Assembly: GCF_019160155.1 (NCBI RefSeq)
Contig: NZ_JAFNIH010000003.1
Coordinates: 32,528-96,527, forward strand
DNA: 64,000 nt
Direction of reading: 5' to 3'
Source of the DNA: Pinisolibacter aquiterrae
Lineage (GTDB): Bacteria; Pseudomonadota; Alphaproteobacteria; Rhizobiales; Ancalomicrobiaceae
Positions 55,508 to 64,000 of this stretch are shown piece after piece. A program made the translations under genes and the position numbers. The notes below the pieces were generated by a model. The model was given only the letters and a program-made list of their open reading frames with translations. It made no database searches and had not been told where the DNA came from. Position 1 is the stretch's first letter; every line of letters begins with the position of its first letter.

Positions 55508-57628
55508 TCAGCCGATGCGGCCGAAGTCGGCGACGGTGGCGCAGGCGGCGCGGATGGCGGAAAGCAGCTTCAGGCGGTTCTCGCGCACCGCCGCATCCTC
55601 GGCGTTGACCAGGATCCCGTCGAAGAACGCGTCGACCGGGCCACGCAGCGCGGCGAGCGCCGACATGGCGGCGGCGAAATCCTCCGCGACGACGGCCTTG
55701 CCGGCGGCGGTCTCGGCGACGGCGACGGCTTGCGCCAGCGCCTTCTCGGCCGGCTCGGCGAGGAGCGACGCGTCGATCGCGCCCGTGTAGGCGCGGCCGT
55801 CCTTCTTCTCCTCCTTGTCGAGGATGTTGGCGGCGCGCTTGTAGCCCGCCAGCAGCGACTTGCCGTCGTCGGAGCCGAGGAAGGCGCCGAGGGCTTCGAC
55901 CCGCTTCACGACGAGAGCGAGGTCGTCCTGCGGGGCCTCGGCGGTGCCGAGGGCGAAGACCGCGTCGACGAGATCGTGACGGGCGCCCTGGTCGCGGAGC
56001 TGGACCTTGAGGCGATCGGCGAAGAAGGCGAGGAGGTCGGTGGCGGTCGTGTCCGCCGCCTTCGGCAGGGCCGCGAGAGCCTTGGCGAAGGCCGGCAGCA
56101 ACGGCAGCCGCACCCCGTTCTCGATCAAAATCCGGATCACGCCGAGCGCCGCACGGCGCAGCGCGTAGGGGTCCTTCGACCCCGTCGGCTTCTCGTCGAT
56201 CGCCCAGAAGCCGGTGAGGACGTCGAGCTTGTCGGCGAGCGCGACGGCGATGGCGGTCGGGTCGGTCGGCACGCGGTCGGACGGGCCCTGCGGCTTGTAG
56301 TGATCCTCGATCGCCACGGCGACGGAGGCGTCCTCGCCTTGCGCCAGCGCATAGGTCTTGCCCATCAGGCCCTGGACCTCGGGGAATTCGCCGACGACCT
56401 CGGTCATGAGATCGGCCTTGGCGAGTTCGGCCGCGCGTGCGGCCTTCGCCGGATCGGCGCCGACCAGCGGCGCCAGTTCGCGCGCCAACCGGATCAGGCG
56501 ATCGACGCGGGCGCCTTGCGTCCCGAGCTTCTCGTGGAAGACGACGTTCAGCGCGCGCAGCTTGGCGAGGCGCTGGTCGAGCGGCTTGCCGGCCTCCTTG
56601 TAGTCGGGGAGATCGGCGAGATCGGTGTGGAAGAAGTGGCGGGCGTCCGACAGGCGGGCGCGGATGACGCGGCCGTTGCCGGCGACGATCTTGGCGCCGC
56701 CGTCCTTGGCCTCGATGTTGGAGACCAGCAGGAACTTGGCGGCCAGCTTCTGGTCGACGTGATGCGAGCGCATCACGAAGCACTTCTGGTTGGCGCGGAT
56801 GGTGGCGCGGATCACCTCGGCCGGCACCTCGAGGAATTCCTCCTCGAACGAGCCCATCAGCGTCACCGGCCATTCGACGAGACCGGCGACCTCGTCGAGC
56901 AGGCCCTCGTCCTCGATCACCTCGAGGCCTTGGGCGAAGGCGAGCGACTTGGCGTCCTCGCGGATGGTGTGGCGGCGGCGCTCGGCGTCGAGGACGACAT
57001 AGGCGTTCTGGAGCTTCTGGACGTAGTCGTCGAAGCGCTTCACCGAGAAGGGAGCCGGCGCCATGAAGCGATGGCCGCGGGTGATGTTGCCGGAGCGGAT
57101 GCCGTCGACCTCGAAGGGGACGATCTCCGGTTCTTCCAGATCGGAGCCGAAGGTGCAGACGATCGAATGGAGCGGACGCACCCAACGCAAGCTTCCGGTG
57201 CCCCAGCGCTGCGACTTCGGCCAGGGGAAGGTGCGGATCGTCGTCGGCACCAGCTCGGCCAGCACGTCGATCGCCTTGCGGCCGGGCTTCAGGGTCTTGG
57301 CGACGTAGTAATCGCCCTTCTTGTCGGAGACGACGGTCGCCTGATCGAGCGAGGCGATGCCGGCGCCCTTGAGGAAGCCCTGGATCGCCTGTTCGGGCGC
57401 GCCGACGCGCGGGCCCTTGCGCTCCTCGGCGACGTCGGCGCCCTTGGCGGGCACGCCGACGACGTGGAGCACCAGCCGGCGCGGGGTCGCATGCGCGATC
57501 GCCGCCTCGTAGTGGAGACCCGCCGCCACCAGACCGTCGGTGATCATCTTCTTGAGATCGTCCGCCGCCTTCTTCTGCATGCGGGCGGGGATTTCTTCGG
57601 AGAAGAGTTCGAGAAGCAGTTCGGGCAT
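55508..57628 (-). CDS. glyS: Glycine--tRNA ligase beta subunit
   Basis: Beta chain of the heterotetrameric bacterial glycyl-tRNA synthetase, 706 aa. [20 protein letters not shown] is the family N-terminus; further landmarks are [46 protein letters not shown] and the C-terminal DALR-like anticodon region. Start at 57628. The alpha subunit gene glyQ lies 2.3 kb upstream on the same strand, with five unrelated genes in between, so the two subunits are not in one tight operon here. Confidence 0.96.
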   Translation of the reverse strand: MPELLLELFSEEIPARMQKKAADDLKKMITDGLVAAGLHYEAAIAHATPRRLVLHVVGVPAKGADVAEERKGPRVGAPEQAIQGFLKGAGIASLDQATVVSDKKGDYYVAKTLKPGRKAIDVLAELVPTTIRTFPWPKSQRWGTGSLRWVRPLHSIVCTFGSDLEEPEIVPFEVDGIRSGNITRGHRFMAPAPFSVKRFDDYVQKLQNAYVVLDAERRRHTIREDAKSLAFAQGLEVIEDEGLLDEVAGLVEWPVTLMGSFEEEFLEVPAEVIRATIRANQKCFVMRSHHVDQKLAAKFLLVSNIEAKDGGAKIVAGNGRVIRARLSDARHFFHTDLADLPDYKEAGKPLDQRLAKLRALNVVFHEKLGTQGARVDRLIRLARELAPLVGADPAKAARAAELAKADLMTEVVGEFPEVQGLMGKTYALAQGEDASVAVAIEDHYKPQGPSDRVPTDPTAIAVALADKLDVLTGFWAIDEKPTGSKDPYALRRAALGVIRILIENGVRLPLLPAFAKALAALPKAADTTATDLLAFFADRLKVQLRDQGARHDLVDAVFALGTAEAPQDDLALVVKRVEALGAFLGSDDGKSLLAGYKRAANILDKEEKKDGRAYTGAIDASLLAEPAEKALAQAVAVAETAAGKAVVAEDFAAAMSALAALRGPVDAFFDGILVNAEDAAVRENRLKLLSAIRAACATVADFGRIG

Positions 57629-57710
57629 GGCGGGCTCTGATCCGGCTCGGAAAACGATCGGGTCGAGGCATACGATCGGGGACGAAGCCTGTCCAGCCGC
57701 AAAGACGAGA

Positions 57711-57732
57711 AAGGCCGGCGCGAACCGGCCTT
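57711..57732 (-). terminator. Terminator after the NAD(P)-binding oxidoreductase gene
   Basis: AAGGCCGG (57711-57718) and CCGGCCTT (57725-57732), 6-nt loop; on the minus strand followed by TCTCGTCTTTG. Ends the gene at 57756-58427. Confidence 0.8.
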
Positions 57733-57755
57733 CCCCCTCGTCGGAACGTCCGCGC

Positions 57756-58427
57756 TCACGCCGAGGCGACGGTGAAGCGCTTTTTCACATGCGCCGGCCG
57801 CTCGATCTCGTCGACGATCGCGACCGCGAGGTCCGCCTCGGAGATGCCGGCCGGGGTGGCGCCGTCCATCAGCGGAGCCTCGGCGCCGACGCGATATGTG
57901 CCGGTGCGCGGGGCATGGGCGAGCGGGCCGACCGGGCTGAACATCGCCGGCGGCGACAGGAAGGTCCAGTCGAGCCCGGCGCCGACCTCGCCGGCGAGAT
58001 AGGCGGCGAGCAGTTTGCGGGCGGCGTCGGCCCCGGCGTAATAGTCCTTCGGGAAATGCTCGGTGTCGATCAACTGGACGCCGGGCGCGACATAGAGGCT
58101 GCCGGCGCCGCCGACCACCAGGAGGCGCTTCACGCCCGAGGCCGCGACCCCGGCGTCGATCGCCTTCGCTCCCTTCAGGAAGTTCGCGTGGATTTCCGGG
58201 TCGGTCCAGCCGGGATTGAAGGCGGAGATCACGGCGTCGGCGCCCGTCACGGCGGCGGTGACGGCGGCGGCGTCATAGACGTCGGCCTTCACCACGGTGA
58301 GACCGGGGCGCGGCGCGAGCTTTTCCGGAGTGCGGGCGAGCGCGGTGACGGCATGGCCGCGGGCGAGGGCTTCGTCGAGGACGGCGGCGCCGACATAGCC
58401 GGTGGCGCCGATCAGAGCGATCTTCAT
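57756..58427 (-). CDS. NAD(P)-binding atypical SDR/NmrA-like oxidoreductase
   Basis: 223 aa. [20 protein letters not shown] carries the G-x-x-G-x-x-G nucleotide motif; [14 protein letters not shown] and [13 protein letters not shown] are typical of the YwnB/NmrA-like branch, which may act as enzymes or redox sensors. No Tyr-x3-Lys catalytic pair is evident. Start at 58427, 8 nt after GGGAG. Divergent from an HxlR regulator with a perfect palindrome between, so probably regulated by it in response to electrophiles or redox stress. Confidence 0.85.
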   Translation of the reverse strand: MKIALIGATGYVGAAVLDEALARGHAVTALARTPEKLAPRPGLTVVKADVYDAAAVTAAVTGADAVISAFNPGWTDPEIHANFLKGAKAIDAGVAASGVKRLLVVGGAGSLYVAPGVQLIDTEHFPKDYYAGADAARKLLAAYLAGEVGAGLDWTFLSPPAMFSPVGPLAHAPRTGTYRVGAEAPLMDGATPAGISEADLAVAIVDEIERPAHVKKRFTVASA

Positions 58428-58477
58428 GGGCATATCTCCCGTTGCCCGGAGCCGGCGGGGGGATTAGGCTTCCGGGG

Positions 58478-58496
58478 TGGTTACGATCCGTAACCA
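58478..58496. promoter_or_regulatory. 19-bp palindrome between the oxidoreductase and hxlR genes (candidate HxlR operator)
   Basis: TGGTTACG (58478-58485), ATC, CGTAACCA (58489-58496): perfect 8-bp arms, 51 nt from the oxidoreductase start and 40 nt from the hxlR start. The divergent layout makes dual control by the HxlR protein likely. Confidence 0.65.
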
Positions 58497-58535
58497 GATG
58501 CCATGAGGTGACCACCTCGAGAAGGACGCACGTTC

Positions 58536-59000
58536 GTGAACGCAAGGCACTCGGAAGGAACCGCCACGCCGCCGGCCAGCGGCGAACGCAGCATGCGCGA
58601 GGTGCGGATCGTCGCCGGCGTCACCGGGCCGATCGCCGATCCGCGCGTGCTCTGCCCGGTGCGCGACGTGCTCGACCGACTGGGCGACGCCTGGAGCGTG
58701 TTGGTGATCCTGAGGCTCGGCGACGGCGCGATGCGCTTCAACGCCCTGAAACGGGCGGTCGGGGCGATCTCGCAACGGATGCTGACGGTGACCCTGCGCA
58801 GCCTGGAGCGCGACGGGCTGGTGACGCGCACGGTCTTTCCGACCAATCCGCCGCAGGTCGAATATGCGCTGACCGAGCTCGGGGCGTCGCTGGCCGGTCC
58901 GATCGGGGCGCTCGCCGACTGGGCGGTGACCCATCGCGATCGGATCACCTCGGAGCGGCGGCGCTACGACGCGGGCGAGACGGACCGATCCTCGCCCTGA
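58536..59000 (+). CDS. HxlR family transcriptional regulator
   Basis: 154 aa winged-helix regulator. Residues ~38-125 hold the family pattern: [40 protein letters not shown] and [20 protein letters not shown] with YALTELG. The single Cys in the LCPVRD N-terminal turn is in the position used for thiol sensing by HypR/QorR-type relatives. Start is GTG 58536 (GAAGGA upstream) with ATG 58593 as a shorter alternative. Probable regulator of the divergent oxidoreductase. Confidence 0.9.
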   Translation: MNARHSEGTATPPASGERSMREVRIVAGVTGPIADPRVLCPVRDVLDRLGDAWSVLVILRLGDGAMRFNALKRAVGAISQRMLTVTLRSLERDGLVTRTVFPTNPPQVEYALTELGASLAGPIGALADWAVTHRDRITSERRRYDAGETDRSSP

Positions 59001-59034
59001 GGCGAGGGTAGCGATCGCGTCGACGTGCCGACGT

Positions 59035-59274
59035 TCAGAGGTGCTTGTGAGAGCCGTCGCACATCGTCGGCTTCGCGGTGTGCTTGCAGCCGCAGAAGGG
59101 GACGTTGCGATCGGCGGTGGCGATCCACTCGACCGGCTCGAAGCCGGTGCCCTCGTGGCTGCCGTCGCAGAAGGGCTGGCTCTTGGACCGCCCGCAGGCG
59201 CACCACCAATAGGTCTCGCCACTCTTCACCGCGACGACGAACGGACCCTTCTGCGCGACGACGACTTCACTCAT
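59035..59274 (-). CDS. CDGSH iron-sulfur domain protein (two CDGSH motifs)
   Basis: 79 aa with two copies of the 2Fe-2S binding motif C-x-C-x2-[ST]-x3-P-x-C-D-G-[SA]-H: WCACGRSKSQPFCDGSHEG and FCGCKHTAKPTMCDGSHKH. Each half therefore has three Cys plus one His ligand. No membrane anchor, unlike mitoNEET, so cytoplasmic; redox or Fe-S transfer function is inferred from the family. Start at 59274 (MSEVVVAQKG). Convergent with hxlR. Confidence 0.93.
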   Translation of the reverse strand: MSEVVVAQKGPFVVAVKSGETYWWCACGRSKSQPFCDGSHEGTGFEPVEWIATADRNVPFCGCKHTAKPTMCDGSHKHL

Positions 59275-59377
59275 GGACGATCTCCTCCCGAGGGGCGTCT
59301 GGCGGCCCTTCGGGAGGAAGATTAGCGGCATCTCATAAGGCTGTCGCGATCGAAGCGTGGATCCGTCCTCGGCGGGA

Positions 59378-59797
59378 TCAGGCGGCGACGAGGCCGAAGC
59401 GGCGCCCGAGGCGGGGCATCCATTCCTTGACGGTGATGGCGAGGCAGATCAGGCCCCAGAAGATCGGATATTCGAACCCACCCTTGTTCCACACCCATTT
59501 GAAGCCGCCGACCTCCCACAGGGCGATGGCCGCGACGAAGAGCGCGCCGGCGGCGATCGGCGCGGCGTAACGGGTCCACAGGCCGAAGACGAGAAGCAGA
59601 CCCGATACCGCCTCCAGCACGCCGGCCAGCACCAGGAAGAAGGACGGCGGATAGAACCCCGCCTTGGTGAAGAAACCAAGTGTCGCCTCATAGCCGGTGA
59701 TCTTTCCGATCACGTGCGGGAACATGAAGAGACCGGCGGCGATGCGGATGATGTTGTCGCCGTTACGGGGATCGAGTTTGGAAAAATCGTAGGACAT
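59378..59797 (-). CDS. DoxX family membrane protein
   Basis: 139 aa, four transmembrane helices: IIRIAAGLFMFPHVIGKITG, FFLVLAGVLEAVSGLLLVFG, APIAAGALFVAAIALWEVGG and IFWGLICLAITV. The GLFMFPHVIGKI start and E(A)VSGLLL motif fit DoxX-type proteins, which are linked to thiosulfate oxidation or detoxification in some organisms; here no such partner exists. Start at 59797. On the same strand as the CDGSH gene, which begins 103 nt downstream. Confidence 0.88.
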   Translation of the reverse strand: MSYDFSKLDPRNGDNIIRIAAGLFMFPHVIGKITGYEATLGFFTKAGFYPPSFFLVLAGVLEAVSGLLLVFGLWTRYAAPIAAGALFVAAIALWEVGGFKWVWNKGGFEYPIFWGLICLAITVKEWMPRLGRRFGLVAA

Positions 59798-59915
59798 GGC
59801 TGCTCTCCTCGTTGTCGAGAGAAGAGATGCGCCCGATTGCGCGCCTTCACCTTGATCTGTATTCCATTGAAATATCAAACATTCCGTTCGAGAGACGGCG
59901 ACGATCGCAAACGAA

Positions 59916-59947
59916 GACGGCGCCCTTCCTCGCGAAAGGGCGCCGTC
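59916..59947 (-). terminator. glyQ terminator
   Basis: GACGGCGCCCTT (59916-59927) pairs perfectly with AAGGGCGCCGTC (59936-59947); on the minus strand followed by TTCGTTTGCG, 25 nt past the glyQ stop. Confidence 0.85.
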
Positions 59948-59972
59948 GAAGATCTCGCCGGGAGCGGTCGGC

Positions 59973-60911
59973 TCACGCCGCGCCGCCGGCCTCCGTCGCG
60001 AGCCAGGCCTTGCCGCAGGCCTTGGCGATTTCGCGGACGCGCAGGATGTAGCTCTGGCGCTCGGTGACCGAGATCACACCGCGCGCGTCGAGCAGATTGA
60101 AGACGTGGCTCGCCTTGATGCACTGGTCGTAGGCGGGCAGCGCCATCAGATGGCGCTTCTCCTCCGGGGTCTCCCAGCCGGCCTCGATGTAGGTCTTGGC
60201 GGCGGCCTCGGCCATGCGGAACTGCTCGAACAGCATGTCGACGTCGGCATGCTCGAAGTTGTGACGCGAATATTCGCGCTCGGCCTGGAGGAAGACGTCG
60301 CCGTAGGTGACCTTCTCGTGACCTTCGCGGCCGTTGAAGTTGAGGTCGTAGACGTTGTCGACGCCCTGGACGTACATGGCGAGGCGCTCGAGACCGTAGG
60401 TCAGCTCACCGGAGACCGGCGAGCACTCGAAACCGGCGACCTGCTGGAAGTAGGTGAACTGGCTCACCTCCATGCCGTCGCACCAGCATTCCCAGCCGAG
60501 GCCCCAGGCGCCGAGCGTCGGGCTCTCCCAATCGTCCTCGACGAAGCGGACGTCGTGGGTGGCGGTATCGACGCCGATCGCCGCGAGGCTCTTCAGATAG
60601 AGATCCTGGAGGTCGGCCGGCGACGGCTTCAGGATCACCTGGAACTGGTAATAGTGCTGGAGACGGTTGGGGTTCTCGCCGTAGCGGCCGTCCTTGGGAC
60701 GGCGCGAGGGCTGGACATAGGCAGCGCGCCAGGGCTTCGGCCCGAGGGCGCGCAGCGTCGTCGCCGGATGGAAGGTGCCGGCGCCGACCTCCATGTCGTA
60801 GGGCTGGAGCACGACACAGCCGTAATCGGCCCAGAAGCGCTGGAGCGTCAGGATCAGCCCCTGGAAGGAGCGATCGGGACGCATGTGGGAGGGCATCGTG
60901 GGATCGATCAT
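59973..60911 (-). CDS. glyQ: Glycine--tRNA ligase alpha subunit
   Basis: Catalytic class II aminoacyl-tRNA synthetase subunit, 312 aa. [60 protein letters not shown] and [20 protein letters not shown] are all family-specific. ATG 60911 is given; ATG 60896 ([13 protein letters not shown]) is nearly as good and 60956 less so, none with a strong Shine-Dalgarno. A terminator follows, consistent with glyQ being expressed apart from glyS. Confidence 0.95.
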   Translation of the reverse strand: MIDPTMPSHMRPDRSFQGLILTLQRFWADYGCVVLQPYDMEVGAGTFHPATTLRALGPKPWRAAYVQPSRRPKDGRYGENPNRLQHYYQFQVILKPSPADLQDLYLKSLAAIGVDTATHDVRFVEDDWESPTLGAWGLGWECWCDGMEVSQFTYFQQVAGFECSPVSGELTYGLERLAMYVQGVDNVYDLNFNGREGHEKVTYGDVFLQAEREYSRHNFEHADVDMLFEQFRMAEAAAKTYIEAGWETPEEKRHLMALPAYDQCIKASHVFNLLDARGVISVTERQSYILRVREIAKACGKAWLATEAGGAA

Positions 60912-61071
60912 GACGGCGTGTCCGAAGGCGAGAAAATCGAGCCGGACCCTAGCCATCGCCGGGTGCCCGCGTCAACCGTCGCGGCGCAGACCGGCGCCGA
61001 CGGGCGACGCGCCCTCGCAGGCCCCGCACGAGGGCGGCGAAGCGAACCGTCGGTTTCTCTCGAGCTCAGGG

Positions 61072-61257
61072 TCATTCCTCGTCGGCGGCGGGCCGATAGG
61101 TCCCGTCGGCGTCGCGAACCAGCGGCACCGCGTCGGCGATCTCGGTCGGCGCGCGGCGGTTTCCCGCCGCTCCGGTCGGTTCCGAGGAGCGCTGCGCGAA
61201 GCGCCAGGCGAGGCCGAGAGCGACGATCACGGCGGCTGAGGCGATTACGGTCGGCAC
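61072..61257 (-). CDS. Small membrane protein upstream of glyQ (61 aa)
   Basis: One transmembrane helix (PTVIASAAVIVALGLAWRF) then a hydrophilic tail ending AVPLVRDADGTYRPAADEE. GTG at 61257 follows GAGGAG. In Rhizobiales a small protein of this kind (N-terminal helix plus a D-x-x-G-x-Y-x-P-type ending) often lies near glyQ; I regard it as the equivalent. Function unknown. Confidence 0.65.
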   Translation of the reverse strand: MPTVIASAAVIVALGLAWRFAQRSSEPTGAAGNRRAPTEIADAVPLVRDADGTYRPAADEE

Positions 61258-61472
61258 GGGCGATCTCCTCGATCCTGTCCGACCCGGAGCCTGGGGGCAC
61301 AAGGCGGCGGAAGCGCGGCGGCGAAACGCCGAAAACCCGACGATCGGCCGGAGCCGATTCGGGCGAGGGGTCCGCGCGCGACGGTCCGCCCTCGCTCACG
61401 GGCGGGCGATCGACGACGGTGGGCGGATCGAGGCTCGCGGCGGCCGAGGCGATCGGGCCGCGAGATGGGGCG

Positions 61473-61739
61473 TCAGCGGCCGGAATAGGCCCGGGCGGCA
61501 TCCTGCGAGGAGATCCTCGGTTTGGAGGCGGCCTCTTCCTGGGCGGCGACGAGACGGCCGTAGATGGTGCTGCGCCGCGCCTCCTGGGCCTTCTCGGAGG
61601 CCAGACGCGGCGGCCAGTCGTCACGCTTGCCGGCGGAGGATTCGGAGGCCTCCGCGGCGCGCGCGGTGGCTGCGGTCTCACGTGCGGCGCGGACCGGAGG
61701 GATGTAGTCGAACGACGATCCGACGGAATTGATGGTCAT
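61473..61739 (-). CDS. Hypothetical protein (88 aa)
   Basis: Soluble, Ala/Arg/Ser-rich, apparently disordered with helical stretches: MTINSVGSSFDYIPPVRAAR, then SEKAQEARRSTIYGRLVAAQ and ISSQDAARAYSGR. No domain recognised. GGAGCAAGACG lies upstream of the ATG at 61739. The coherent start signal and composition support a gene, but it is one of the weaker calls. Divergent from the Gly/His-rich protein gene. Confidence 0.5.
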   Translation of the reverse strand: MTINSVGSSFDYIPPVRAARETAATARAAEASESSAGKRDDWPPRLASEKAQEARRSTIYGRLVAAQEEAASKPRISSQDAARAYSGR

Positions 61740-62019
61740 GGACGTCTTGCTCCAGCCCGATCCTCTCCTCGCCCCTGTTCCGGCACCGATGATGCAAGAC
61801 CAACCGTGACGATCGTGTCTAGAAATTCCTTGCAATTTGAGCAATTCCCCTTACGTGGGCGACAGAAATTCCATGACGACTGGAGCGGCGCGGCGCCGGT
61901 TTCATTTCCGGTCTATTTCTAAAGTATGATTGAATTCAAATGAGAGATTTCTTATATGGATACCGTGCCTCACAGAAGACCCTACGAGTCTCGAAGGGCC
62001 GAGGCCGAAGGAGGTTGCC

Positions 62020-62436
62020 ATGTTCAACACCCTTCAAAAAGTGTCCGGGATGGCGTTCGTACTGACGCTCGTCCTGGGTGGTGGCACCGCCTTCGCCGGA
62101 AGTGATCTCGTGTTGTACGGGACGACCGGGAACTGCGGGGTCGGCCAAGTCTGCACGGTTCTGCCCGTCACCTTCGGAGGGCTGGGCGGCGACGGCGCCA
62201 GCAACGGCCTCACGAGCGCGGCGCCCACCTCCTCCGAGTCGCAACACGGCCATCACGGTCACCACGGCCAGGGTCCGCACCAAGGTGGTGGTCCCGGTCA
62301 CGGTAACGGCGGTGGCATGGGTGGCCACGGCGGTGGCATGGGTGGCCACGGCGGCGGCGGCATGGGCGGTCACGGCGGTGGCGGCTCGATGCACGGCGGC
62401 GGTGGTGACGGCGGCGGTGGTGACGGCGACAAGTGA
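62020..62436 (+). CDS. Gly/His/Met-rich secreted protein (138 aa)
   Basis: Signal peptide about residues 1-26 (VSGMAFVLTLVLGGGTAFA before GSD), a short segment with two cysteines (TTGNCGVGQVCTVLPV), then a strongly repetitive C-terminus: HHGHHGQG, GGGPGHGNGGG and MGGHGGG units repeated several times. His and Met in Gly-rich context suggest metal binding (Cu, Ni or Zn) or a surface/structural role; no family recognised. ATG 62020 has AAGGAGG 6-12 nt upstream, a very strong site. The promoter region is AT-rich (21 G/C of 60 at 61921-61980). Confidence 0.8.
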   Translation: MFNTLQKVSGMAFVLTLVLGGGTAFAGSDLVLYGTTGNCGVGQVCTVLPVTFGGLGGDGASNGLTSAAPTSSESQHGHHGHHGQGPHQGGGPGHGNGGGMGGHGGGMGGHGGGGMGGHGGGGSMHGGGGDGGGGDGDK

Positions 62437-62508
62437 TCGCCCTCCCGCGCGGCACGACGGGCTCGCGTCCCTTCGGTGACGCCCGCCCGGCGGACGATGC
62501 CTCGATGA

Positions 62509-62548
62509 AACGACCAGGGCCGGGGAGAGATCCCCGGCCCTGGTCGTT
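62509..62548. terminator. 18-bp hairpin between convergent genes
   Basis: AACGACCAGGGCCGGGGA (62509-62526), GAGA loop, TCCCCGGCCCTGGTCGTT (62531-62548): a perfect 18-bp stem without a U-tract on either side. Positioned to end both the Gly/His-rich gene and the UDG gene. Confidence 0.75.
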
Positions 62549-62588
62549 CGTGGAACGGATCGTCACCGAGGCGCGGCCCGCGCCGTCG

Positions 62589-63542
62589 TCAGCGCCCGGC
62601 GGTGTCGAGCGCCTTGCGGATCTCCAGGAAGTCACGCCAGGCCAGACGTTTGTGGATCGGCTGCCGCAAGAGATAGGCGGGGTGGAGCGTCGGCATCGCC
62701 CGCAGCGCGCCGATCGCGGTCTCCTGGGTCAGCCAACGGCCGCGCAGGCGCATGATGCCCTGGGTCGCCCCGGTCAGCGCGGCGGCGGCGGCCCCGCCGA
62801 GAAAGACCAGCACCTCCGGCGCGACCAGTTCGATCTGGCGGGCGACGAAGGGCTTGCAGATCTCGGTCTCCTGCGGCGTCGGCGTGCGATTGCCGGGCGG
62901 ACGCCAGGGCACGACGTTGGCGATGTAGACGTCCGACCGCGCCAGACCGATCCCGGCGAGCATGCGGTCGAGAAGGTGGCCCGAGCGCCCGACGAAGGGC
63001 ACCCCGGTCTCGTCCTCCTCGCGGCCCGGCGCCTCGCCGACGAACATCACTCGCGCGCCGGGAGCGCCGTCGGCGAAGACCAATCGACGGGCGGTGAGAC
63101 GCAGATTGCAGCCCTCGAACCGTTCGAGCGCCGCACGCAACTCGTCGAGCGTCGCGGCGGAGGCGGCCGCCTCGCGCGCCGCGACGACGCCGGCATCGCC
63201 GGGCACGGCCGCGCCGAGGCTCGGTCGCGCCACCGGCTGCGGCGGCGCCTCGAAACGGCGACGCTCCGGCGGCGGTTCGCGCGGCGGCGCCTGGGGTGCA
63301 TCCGTGGCGGGCGTGCGTCGAAATCCGCCCTCGAAGGGAGGGGCGTCGCGCTCGCCGACGCCGGGGCGTGAAGGCGCGGCGGCACCTCCCATCGGCGCCG
63401 GCCGGGCCTCGGCGCGCGCCTGACGGGCCTCCGATTCGCGCACCGATTCCAGGAATCGGTCGACCGGATCGTCACCGAGCGCGACGTCGACGCCGACCGC
63501 CGCGTACCAGTCGAGAAGCGAGGTGAGATCGGAGGCTTGCAT
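62589..63542 (-). CDS. Uracil-DNA glycosylase family 4 (UdgA-like)
   Basis: Removes uracil from DNA. 317 aa: an N-terminal ~125-residue Pro/Arg-rich, likely disordered part, then the UDG fold. Motif A is GEAPGREEDETGVPFVG and motif B is ASLHP-like MPTLHPAYLLR; VVPWRPPGNRTPTPQE is typical of this subgroup. The catalytic half contains only two cysteines (EGCNL and EICKP), whereas family-4 enzymes usually bind a 4Fe-4S cluster with four, so cluster loss is likely. Start at 63542. Divergent from ETF-QO. Confidence 0.88.
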   Translation of the reverse strand: MQASDLTSLLDWYAAVGVDVALGDDPVDRFLESVRESEARQARAEARPAPMGGAAAPSRPGVGERDAPPFEGGFRRTPATDAPQAPPREPPPERRRFEAPPQPVARPSLGAAVPGDAGVVAAREAAASAATLDELRAALERFEGCNLRLTARRLVFADGAPGARVMFVGEAPGREEDETGVPFVGRSGHLLDRMLAGIGLARSDVYIANVVPWRPPGNRTPTPQETEICKPFVARQIELVAPEVLVFLGGAAAAALTGATQGIMRLRGRWLTQETAIGALRAMPTLHPAYLLRQPIHKRLAWRDFLEIRKALDTAGR

Positions 63543-63869
63543 GAGGGTGCGACATCATTCCCTATACGACACTTTCTGCCACCTTGGCGGAAGGTTTGAA
63601 AGCGTCTAGTGGTCTTCATGATCATAGCCCGAGGAACCGCCGTCTGGCGATACCGGGGCATGGGGGAACGACGAGGGCGCTGGTCGCGCTCCGCCGTTCC
63701 GGGGGGAGACGACGAGACATGGGGCCCGCCCGGCGATCCGACCTCGGGTCGACGCCGCGCGGGCGATGCGACGAACCGGCCTCGGCCGGATGAACGACGG
63801 GAGCCGGCCACGCCGGCGGAATGATGCGAGCCGGCGCGCGCCGGTCGAAGAGACGAGGAGTCCGTGGGC
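63543..63869. other. UDG/ETF-QO divergent intergenic region
   Basis: 327 nt. A less GC-rich patch at 63555-63635 is the likely promoter zone for UDG and perhaps ETF-QO. Short open frames in the GC-rich remainder lack Shine-Dalgarno sites and conserved-looking sequence, so no gene is called. GAGGAG at 63855-63860 serves the ETF-QO start. Confidence 0.55.
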
Positions 63870-64000
63870 ATGAGCGAGGCGGCCGAGCTTCCCGAGCGGG
63901 ACAGCATGGAATTCGACGTGGTGATCGTGGGTGCCGGCCCTGCGGGTCTCTCCGCGGCGATCCGCCTCAAGGAGATCGCCGCCGAGACCGGGCAGGAGCT
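63870..64000 (+). CDS. Electron-transfer flavoprotein-ubiquinone oxidoreductase (3' truncated)
   Basis: Membrane-associated flavoprotein passing electrons from ETF to ubiquinone in fatty-acid and amino-acid oxidation. Only the first 43 codons are in the window: MSEAAELPERDSMEFDVVIV, then GAGPAGLSAAIRLK, the FAD-binding Rossmann motif, with the E-R-D-S-M-E-F-D-V-V form typical of bacterial ETF-QO. ATG 63870 is 9 nt after GAGGAG; a GTG at 63864 is too close. The rest lies past the window. Confidence 0.85.
   Translation, partial: MSEAAELPERDSMEFDVVIVGAGPAGLSAAIRLKEIAAETGQE

Overview
The window is a contiguous piece of a high-GC alphaproteobacterial chromosome (one 60-base stretch counted inside ppdK, 44041-44100, has 42 G/C). 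Protein families and gene order point to Hyphomicrobiales (Rhizobiales): histone-deacetylase-like/xseB/dxs followed later by rlmD-like/tlyA, a NadQ-type regulator with nadABC, TPR/ispE next to a polyprenyl synthase/DUF2007/methyltransferase block, glyQ and glyS, and a family-4 UDG divergent from ETF-QO. No tRNA, rRNA, CRISPR array or prophage is visible. Genus is not determinable by eye.

Layout. 1-13.6 kb: the 3' part of a threonylcarbamoyl-AMP synthase gene, deacetylase-like amidohydrolase, xseB, a divergent maoC/tetR pair with palindromic operators, dxs, a Sco1-like copper chaperone, a LysE exporter, a divergent ald/lrp pair with its own palindrome, rlmD-like and tlyA RNA methyltransferases, two small proteins and pncB. 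13.6-25 kb: a chemoreceptor, YaiI, an aroC-ribB-dsbA-like run in which RibB carries an N-terminal HTH domain and a cysteine-less RibA-like domain, a dienelactone hydrolase, a histidine phosphatase, fabI, yedK, and a NUDIX/TIGR02301 pair. 25-36.4 kb: a second LysE exporter, ygfZ, HD hydrolase, a P-loop phosphatase overlapping the NAD regulator gene, an alpha/beta-hydrolase-like protein, an MFS transporter, then nadA-nadB-nadC behind a 19-bp palindrome that is the obvious candidate NadQ operator.

36.5-45.6 kb: cupin, an exported Pro-rich protein, meaB, DUF3124, RHH and DJ-1 genes, then a small accessory patch (a low-GC DUF2513 gene plus a ParE/RelE-type toxin-antitoxin pair) next to ppdK. 45.6-52.2 kb: TPR protein and ispE, a 104-aa membrane protein bracketed by two direct copies of a roughly 100-bp repeat, then polyprenyl synthase, DUF2007, methyltransferase and a small secreted protein. 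52.4-64 kb: an orphan branched-chain-amino-acid-type binding protein, ZIP transporter and dps behind a possible metalloregulator box, glyS and glyQ separated by an oxidoreductase/HxlR/CDGSH/DoxX cassette, small hypotheticals, a Gly/His-rich secreted protein, a family-4 UDG and the start of ETF-QO.

Most of the window is housekeeping. The interest lies in regulatory palindromes in four intergenic regions (maoC/tetR, ald/lrp, nadA, SDR/hxlR), the HTH-RibB fusion, dispersed palindromic repeats, and a few uncharacterised small proteins. I found no convincing new multi-gene defence or biosynthetic system.
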